From Rudanella sp. (GTDB lineage: Bacteria; Bacteroidota; Bacteroidia; Cytophagales; Spirosomataceae): a stretch of 9,431 nucleotides of DNA. The first letter of the stretch is position 1. The number at the start of each line of letters is the position of its first letter. Below the pieces are notes generated by a model. That model saw only the letters and a program-made list of their open reading frames with translations, had not been told where the DNA came from and did not search any database. Of this stretch, positions 5,757 to 9,431 are shown piece by piece. A program made the position numbers and the translations under genes. The DNA is taken from positions 1-9,431 of the forward strand of contig JAJAYX010000340.1 in NCBI GenBank assembly GCA_026785985.1, written 5' to 3'.

Positions 5757-7169
5757 TTACTGCCTTCGCTGGTAAACACCCGTGGTGCTGGTTGGGCGAT
5801 ACATGGCTCCCAAAGCCGGTGCCCGCTGAAATAATTTTTCTACCACGTTCTCGCGGTCAATAATATACGTGGGCGGGTCTTTGCGGAAATGGTCATAGAC
5901 ATTCACCACGGCCTCATAGTTATCTAAGTTGCGAAGATCGTATTTGGCCAGTTCCCAGTTGAGATAGGGCGTGGCCGGGCGGTTATTTCGATAGGCACTC
6001 AGGTCTTCGCCAATCACTAAGAGTTTCTGGTTCTGAATATCGGCGGGTAAGAGCGATGGCTTCACTTGTAAATTGCTTAGTCGGCCCAGATCGGTGTTGG
6101 GTAACAAACCCAGTGCTCCCTGGTAGAAAATGCCAAGCATCAGGGCCACCATCGCCGTGAAAGTCAGTTCGGCCAGCCACGTTTTGCGGGCATTCTGAAA
6201 ATAGATAACCGCGAAAAAAGACATAGGAGGCACAGAAATCAGGAAGCCCATTGGAGCCAGAAAGGGCATCAGCGCAATGGTCAACAAGGCAGCCACAGAC
6301 CAGAAAAGCATGATTTGCTGGCATCGTTGCTGAAAATTGACGTAGCGATTGGTGGGGTTGAACAGACTGAAAAAGCCCAAAACGGCTATTCCCAGCGGCA
6401 CCAGTAACGACACCACCAGCGTGCGGTAATCAGTCGGGGCATATTGACGAACCCGAAATACCGAAGCCAGCAAATTCCGGTTCAAATCGCCTAAGCTGTC
6501 GTTCAGGTAGTAATATAAAACGGCCACGGCGATGGGAAATCCGAAGCCAAACAAGGTCAGCGAGTGTTGCCGGAAGGTGGCCCCGGTGAACATCAGCAAA
6601 GCAGCCGATGCCCAGATAATGAACACCGCCGAGGGTAAATAAAACAAGGCCGCCAGTCCGAGGTAAATCCCAACCTCAAACACATCGTCGGTAACGCCCT
6701 GCCGGTCGAGTTGCTTGATGAGGGTGCCAAAAGCCAGCAACAGGAACGTAGTGGAGAGCAAAACGGGCGAGAGCGTCAGGCAATCGAATGACAGGTGAAG
6801 AAACAGCGCGTAGAGCAGGCCCGGCCAGAAATTGCGGTCGGGGAACACGTTATGGTTGTTCATTACATAATTGAAATACGCGATCTGAAACACCGAAATG
6901 AGTGTGGCAGCCGCGTGTAACGCCCCCTGCGACCGCCCGAAAAGGGCATTGAGCATCCAGTAAACCAAAGCTGATAATGGGCTAACGCTATCCCAGATGT
7001 CGCGGTAAAGCAAGTGTCCCTGACTCATTTGCTCTCCCACAAGCATCCAGTTCAGTTCAGGAATCAGTAAGGGCAGGGGCGAAACCAGAAAGGGCAACCG
7101 AATAATCAGCAACACCACCGTGAGGCTGATGTATTGGTAGGGCGTGTAGGTACGAAAAAAACTCAGCAT
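5757..7169 (-). CDS. Polytopic membrane protein, GT-C glycosyltransferase-like
   Basis: A 470-aa integral membrane protein. About 9-11 hydrophobic segments lie between residues 12 and 357 (for example 14-35, 64-78, 85-103, 114-152, 165-196, 204-222, 248-270, 286-324 and 333-355). A soluble C-terminal domain (about 372-470) follows. The first loop reads PELNWMLVGEQMSQGHLLYRD, then IWDSVSPLSALVYW. This resembles the first extracytoplasmic loop of GT-C enzymes (acidic residue, then a G..LYRDiwd..sP signature), with E38 where many have Asp/Glu. The C-terminal TYIIDRENVVEKLF...YRPTSTTGVYQRR also resembles GT-C tails. These enzymes move sugars from lipid-phosphate donors to envelope acceptors. It could instead belong to a Bacteroidota-specific DUF family such as DUF6427. 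ATG 7169 lies 4 nt after a TAACTTTG box. The stop is 2 bp from that of the rpiB remnant, on the opposite strand. Confidence 0.75.
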   Translation of the reverse strand: MLSFFRTYTPYQYISLTVVLLIIRLPFLVSPLPLLIPELNWMLVGEQMSQGHLLYRDIWDSVSPLSALVYWMLNALFGRSQGALHAAATLISVFQIAYFNYVMNNHNVFPDRNFWPGLLYALFLHLSFDCLTLSPVLLSTTFLLLAFGTLIKQLDRQGVTDDVFEVGIYLGLAALFYLPSAVFIIWASAALLMFTGATFRQHSLTLFGFGFPIAVAVLYYYLNDSLGDLNRNLLASVFRVRQYAPTDYRTLVVSLLVPLGIAVLGFFSLFNPTNRYVNFQQRCQQIMLFWSVAALLTIALMPFLAPMGFLISVPPMSFFAVIYFQNARKTWLAELTFTAMVALMLGIFYQGALGLLPNTDLGRLSNLQVKPSLLPADIQNQKLLVIGEDLSAYRNNRPATPYLNWELAKYDLRNLDNYEAVVNVYDHFRKDPPTYIIDRENVVEKLFQRAPALGAMYRPTSTTGVYQRRQ

Positions 7170-7173
7170 GACC

Positions 7174-7181
7174 CAAAGTTA
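7174..7181 (-). promoter_or_regulatory. Bacteroidota -7 box TAACTTTG upstream of the membrane gene
   Basis: On the minus strand TAACTTTG is an exact match to TAnnTTTG and is followed by GGTC and then the ATG at 7169. The 4-nt gap implies a leaderless transcript. A T-rich TTTTT lies about 21 nt further upstream (7203-7207), where a -33 TTTG would be expected, but it is not a consensus match. Confidence 0.6.
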
Positions 7182-7213
7182 CGGCGCATTTCGGCGTTGT
7201 GGAAAAAGGTACG

Positions 7214-7221
7214 GATATTTG
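7214..7221 (+). promoter_or_regulatory. Probable -7 box GATATTTG upstream of rbfA
   Basis: GATATTTG matches TAnnTTTG at all but the first base and ends 8 nt before the rbfA ATG at 7230. The best -33-like TTG (7197-7199) is only 14 nt upstream, closer than usual. It lies within the 60-bp gap shared with the divergent membrane-protein promoter. Confidence 0.4.
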
Positions 7222-7229
7222 CAGTAGAT

Positions 7230-7610
7230 ATGGAATCGAAACGACAACAAAAAGTGGCCCGGCAATTGCAGAAAGACCTCAGCGAGATTTTCCAGCGCGA
7301 GGTGCCACACCTTTTCAACGGAGCTTTTATCACGGTAACGAGCGTGCGCGTGTCGCCCGACCTCAGCGTGGCCCGCATCTACTTAAGTTTTCTGGCCACT
7401 AAAAATAAGGAAATGCTGATCGAGACAATTCGTGAGCATAGCCGGACGTTGCGTCAACATCTTGGCAACCGCGTGCGTCATCAACTCCGCATTGTCCCCG
7501 ACCTCACCTACTTTATCGACGACACCGCCGAATACGCCGAAAAAATGGACAAGCTGTTCGCGGGTTTGGAAATCCCGCCCGCACCAGAAGAGGATGAGGA
7601 CGAAAACTAA
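7230..7610 (+). CDS. rbfA: Ribosome-binding factor A
   Basis: A 126-aa KH-fold protein that binds the 30S subunit and helps mature the 5' end of 16S rRNA, especially in the cold. The N-terminus ESKRQQKVARQLQKDLSEIF is the usual helix preceding the core. TSVRVSPDLSVARIYLSFL is the family core signature, and RHQLRIVPDLTYFIDDTAEY followed by AEKMDKLF is the family C-terminal signature. The tail is very acidic (EEDEDEN). ATG 7230 gives a normal family length. The longer reading from 7134 would run through the divergent gene's start and promoter and is rejected. It lies upstream of the small coiled-coil ORF and the LolE-type permease. Confidence 0.95.
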   Translation: MESKRQQKVARQLQKDLSEIFQREVPHLFNGAFITVTSVRVSPDLSVARIYLSFLATKNKEMLIETIREHSRTLRQHLGNRVRHQLRIVPDLTYFIDDTAEYAEKMDKLFAGLEIPPAPEEDEDEN

Positions 7611-7611
7611 T

Positions 7612-7619
7612 TATATTTG
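7612..7619 (+). promoter_or_regulatory. Bacteroidota -7 box TATATTTG upstream of the coiled-coil ORF
   Basis: TATATTTG is an exact TAnnTTTG match placed 5 nt before the ATG at 7625 and only 1 nt after the rbfA stop. It suggests that the small ORF and possibly the downstream permease have their own leaderless transcript. No TTTG -33 element is visible in the end of rbfA. Confidence 0.5.
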
Positions 7620-7624
7620 CCCAC

Positions 7625-7912
7625 ATGACACCTGAAAAACGCCTGAACCAGTTGGAGCCAGTAGTCGCCGAAGTTTCCGCTCAATTAGACCGTGTAACGG
7701 CGCAAAACCGCACATTGGTAATAGTAGTAACCCAGAATACAGAAGCTATTATTACTCAGAGCGACAACATTCAGTTTTTACTGCACGAAGTAGCTGATCT
7801 GAAAACAGAGGTGGCTGACTTGAAAACGGAAGTTAGTCGGCGATTTGACGAGGTTAATGCGAAAGTTGACTTGATTTTGCAGATTCTGCAAAGCGGCAAC
7901 GGGCGGCACTAA
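7625..7912 (+). CDS. Small coiled-coil protein, unknown function
   Basis: A 95-aa protein with no recognised domain. Almost the whole length can form a helix with heptad spacing: LNQLEPVVAEVSAQLDRV near the start and EVADLKTEVADLKTEVSRRF (55-74), then FDEVNAKVDLILQILQ towards the end. There is no signal peptide or membrane segment; residues 31-35 (LVIVV) are hydrophobic but too short to span a membrane. VADLKTE is duplicated at protein and DNA level. The gene lies between rbfA (14 bp upstream) and the permease (5 bp downstream) and has its own -7 box. It is probably a real gene: correct start context, no conflict with neighbours, and resemblance to short coiled-coil proteins I recall from Spirosoma-type genomes. 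Its role is unknown. Confidence 0.7.
   Translation: MTPEKRLNQLEPVVAEVSAQLDRVTAQNRTLVIVVTQNTEAIITQSDNIQFLLHEVADLKTEVADLKTEVSRRFDEVNAKVDLILQILQSGNGRH
7790..7831 (+). repeat. Tandem 21-bp duplication encoding VADLKTE twice
   Basis: Unit 1 (7790-7810) and unit 2 (7811-7831) agree at 16 of 21 positions. The differences are mostly synonymous, so both encode VADLKTE. The unit is exactly seven codons, a full coiled-coil heptad, so copy-number change would lengthen the coil without breaking register or frame. Confidence 0.75.
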
Positions 7913-7917
7913 TCGCC

Positions 7918-9144
7918 ATGAACCTCCCTCTCTTCATTGCCCGGCGGTACTTTTTCTCGCGAAAAAAACGAAGTTTCATTAGCTGGCTGTCGATTTTGTC
8001 GATGCTGGGCGTGGGCGTGGGCACCATGGCCCTCGTGGTGGTGCTGTCGGTGTTCAACGGCATGGTCGAACTGAACCGGACACTGTTCCGGTCGGTGGAG
8101 GCCGACCTGACTGTTAAACCCAAACAGGGAAAACGATTTGTGGCCTCCCCCGCTCTGCTCGCCAGGCTTCGGCAAACGGATGGGGTCGAGCTGGTAACGC
8201 CCGTCATCCAGGATAATGCGCTTGCCCGCTACAATGATGCCCAAACGGTGGTGACGGTGAAAGGCGTGGACAATAACTACCTCAAACGGGCTCAACTCGA
8301 CTCGGCTCTCGTGGATGGGCGGTTTCGGCTTCAAACCAACGGCATCGACTATGCCATTGTAGCCGAGGGTATTCGCAATGATCTGAGCATTGTCACGCAG
8401 GATCTTCTGACTCCGCTCGAACTGCTGTATCCCCAAAACCAGGTGGGCAGCAAAACCCTTAATATGATGAGTGAGAACGCCTTTAAAACGCGCTCACTAA
8501 CAGTTTCAGGGGTGTTTTTTGTGGATGCCCAACAATATGGCGACTTCGTGATCGCCCCTCTGTCGGTGATCCGCGACCTGGTTGGCTACGGCCCCAATGA
8601 CCTCACGAGCATCGAAATGCAACTGCGGCCCGGCACCGACATTATCCGCGCCAAAGCCGCCGTGCAGGCCCTCGTAGGTAACACCCTCACCGCACAAGAC
8701 CGCGACGATCTCAACATCGACCTCTACCGTACCATCAACATCGAAAAATTTGCGGTCGGCCTGACCCTCTCATTCATCATCCTGATTGCCTCGGTTAACA
8801 TCTTTTTCTCGCTGTCGATGCTGGTGATCGAGAAGAAAAGTGACATCAAAATACTGTTTGCAATGGGAGCCACCACGGGCATGGTTCGCCGGATTTTCCT
8901 GCTCGAAGGGGCTATTGTTGCCCTCACCGGGGCCACCACGGGCCTGTTGCTGGGCGTAGGCGTATCGCTGCTTCAGCAACGGTACAGTTTAATCGGGGTT
9001 GGCATCAGCTCGTCTATCATCGATGCCTATCCCGTTCGGGTCGAAGCCGCCGACCTCTGGGTGTCGGCGTTGATCATTGTGATCATCACCATATTGAGTT
9101 CATGGTTTCCGGCCCAGCGGGCCGCCAAAGGGATTCAGGGGTAG
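7918..9144 (+). CDS. FtsX-like ABC transporter permease (LolC/LolE type)
   Basis: A 408-aa inner-membrane permease with the four-helix MacB/LolE layout. A cytoplasmic N-terminus (LFIARRYFFSRKKRSFISW) leads to TM1 at about 23-45, then a large periplasmic MacB-like domain (about 47-275), TM2 (278-301), TM3 (330-353), TM4 (381-398) and a short basic end. The cytoplasmic loop EKKSDIKILFAMGAT (305-319), followed by the GMVRRIFLLEG segment, is the FtsX-family coupling region that contacts the ATPase. LolC/E proteins extract lipoproteins from the inner membrane together with LolD. No ATPase gene is adjacent, so it must pair with one encoded elsewhere. The rbfA-permease neighbourhood is one I recall from other Bacteroidota, here interrupted by the small coiled-coil gene. 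The start at ATG 7918 lies 5 bp after the previous stop. Confidence 0.9.
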   Translation: MNLPLFIARRYFFSRKKRSFISWLSILSMLGVGVGTMALVVVLSVFNGMVELNRTLFRSVEADLTVKPKQGKRFVASPALLARLRQTDGVELVTPVIQDNALARYNDAQTVVTVKGVDNNYLKRAQLDSALVDGRFRLQTNGIDYAIVAEGIRNDLSIVTQDLLTPLELLYPQNQVGSKTLNMMSENAFKTRSLTVSGVFFVDAQQYGDFVIAPLSVIRDLVGYGPNDLTSIEMQLRPGTDIIRAKAAVQALVGNTLTAQDRDDLNIDLYRTINIEKFAVGLTLSFIILIASVNIFFSLSMLVIEKKSDIKILFAMGATTGMVRRIFLLEGAIVALTGATTGLLLGVGVSLLQQRYSLIGVGISSSIIDAYPVRVEAADLWVSALIIVIITILSSWFPAQRAAKGIQG

Positions 9145-9183
9145 AGATTGTGTAGCCTCAACATCCATTTTAGAATTCCCTAA

Positions 9184-9405
9184 ATTGTTCAAGGTGAAAA
9201 CCCACTCGGTTATAAGGTTTCTGTGGGTCTGCCACCGGGCTTGCGTCCTATTACGGTTGAGGTGGACAACCTGAACGCCGTGATCGCGCACCTGACTATC
9301 CACGGCGTGGAAGCCGAGCCAATCCCGGTGGATGAAACAACCCATAAACGCTTCACCTTCATTGCCGACCCCAACGGCCTGCCGATTGAGGTTTATGAGC
9401 GGTGA
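9184..9405 (+). pseudogene. VOC (glyoxalase-fold) protein, C-terminal half only
   Basis: The frame is open from a TAA at 9181-9183 to TGA 9403-9405. It reads as the second beta-alpha-beta-beta-beta module of a vicinal oxygen chelate protein: PITVEVDNLNAVIAHLTIHG (helix segment), then VEAEPIPVDETTHKRFTFIADPNGLPIEVYE (strands). The final Glu of IEVYE is at the position of a usual metal ligand. The His normally found in the first strand of this module (HiaF/V) is replaced in PITVEV. The first module, about 60 residues, is missing, and only 78 nt separate the permease stop from GTG 9223. No ATG precedes the conserved part. The fragment is probably a truncated gene remnant. Translation from GTG 9223 as a 60-aa single-module protein is possible but less likely. 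Confidence 0.6.
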
Positions 9406-9431
9406 GGGGGTAACTGATTGATAGACAACTC

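Noticed and set aside
7134..7229. N-terminal extension of rbfA by 32 residues
   Set aside because: It overlaps the divergent gene's start and promoter. RbfA from ATG 7230 already has normal length and N-terminus.
7854..8436. Antisense frames under the permease start
   Set aside because: They lie opposite a clear FtsX-family gene and show no protein-family signal.
9169..9184. Inverted repeat TTTAG/CTAAA after the permease as a terminator
   Set aside because: It has only five A/T-rich pairs, no GC core and no following T-run; too weak to call.

Overview
The window looks like a chromosomal segment from a Bacteroidota bacterium, most likely order Cytophagales (Spirosoma-like). Three things point there: TAnnTTTG promoter boxes sitting directly upstream of start codons, little or no Shine-Dalgarno signal, and gene content such as an RhlE-type helicase pair, a membrane-anchored helix-hairpin-helix protein, a LOG-family protein and rbfA close to a LolC/E-type permease. 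This placement is by recollection of related genomes, not by a search.

Left edge (1-785): the last codons of an unseen upstream gene overlap, in an ATGA junction, an HNH endonuclease of the kind often paired with an ATPase (PtuB/Septu-like defence pairs). Its AGA and ATA codons differ from the neighbouring genes, so it may be the edge of a horizontally acquired defence locus. A short intergenic stretch (786-886) holds a quasi-repeat built on ATCCxCC/ATCxGxG units and a TAnnTTTG box.

Middle (887-5332): two tandem DEAD-box RNA helicases lie 9 bp apart. The first has DEFD instead of DEAD in motif II. A membrane-anchored protein with about three HhH motifs follows. A stem-loop then separates it from a convergent LOG-family (TIGR00730-type) gene.

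Right half (5333-9431): a 178 bp divergent intergenic region, in which I found no convincing promoter, leads to a decayed rpiB. That gene keeps roughly its first 9 codons and its last 71 codons in different frames, with the middle, including the catalytic Cys region, deleted. Next comes a convergent polytopic membrane protein resembling GT-C glycosyltransferases. It is divergent from rbfA, with both promoters packed into 60 bp. After rbfA come a small coiled-coil protein with an internal 21-bp duplication and an FtsX/LolE-type permease. The window ends in the C-terminal half of a VOC (glyoxalase-fold) protein whose N-terminal half is absent.

Most genes are housekeeping: RNA remodelling and ribosome maturation (helicases, RbfA) and envelope functions (permease, GT-C-like protein). 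The accessory or decaying elements are the HNH gene, the rpiB remnant, the VOC remnant and the small coiled-coil ORF. No tRNA, rRNA, CRISPR array or insertion sequence was seen. No gene-free stretch exceeds 300 bases.
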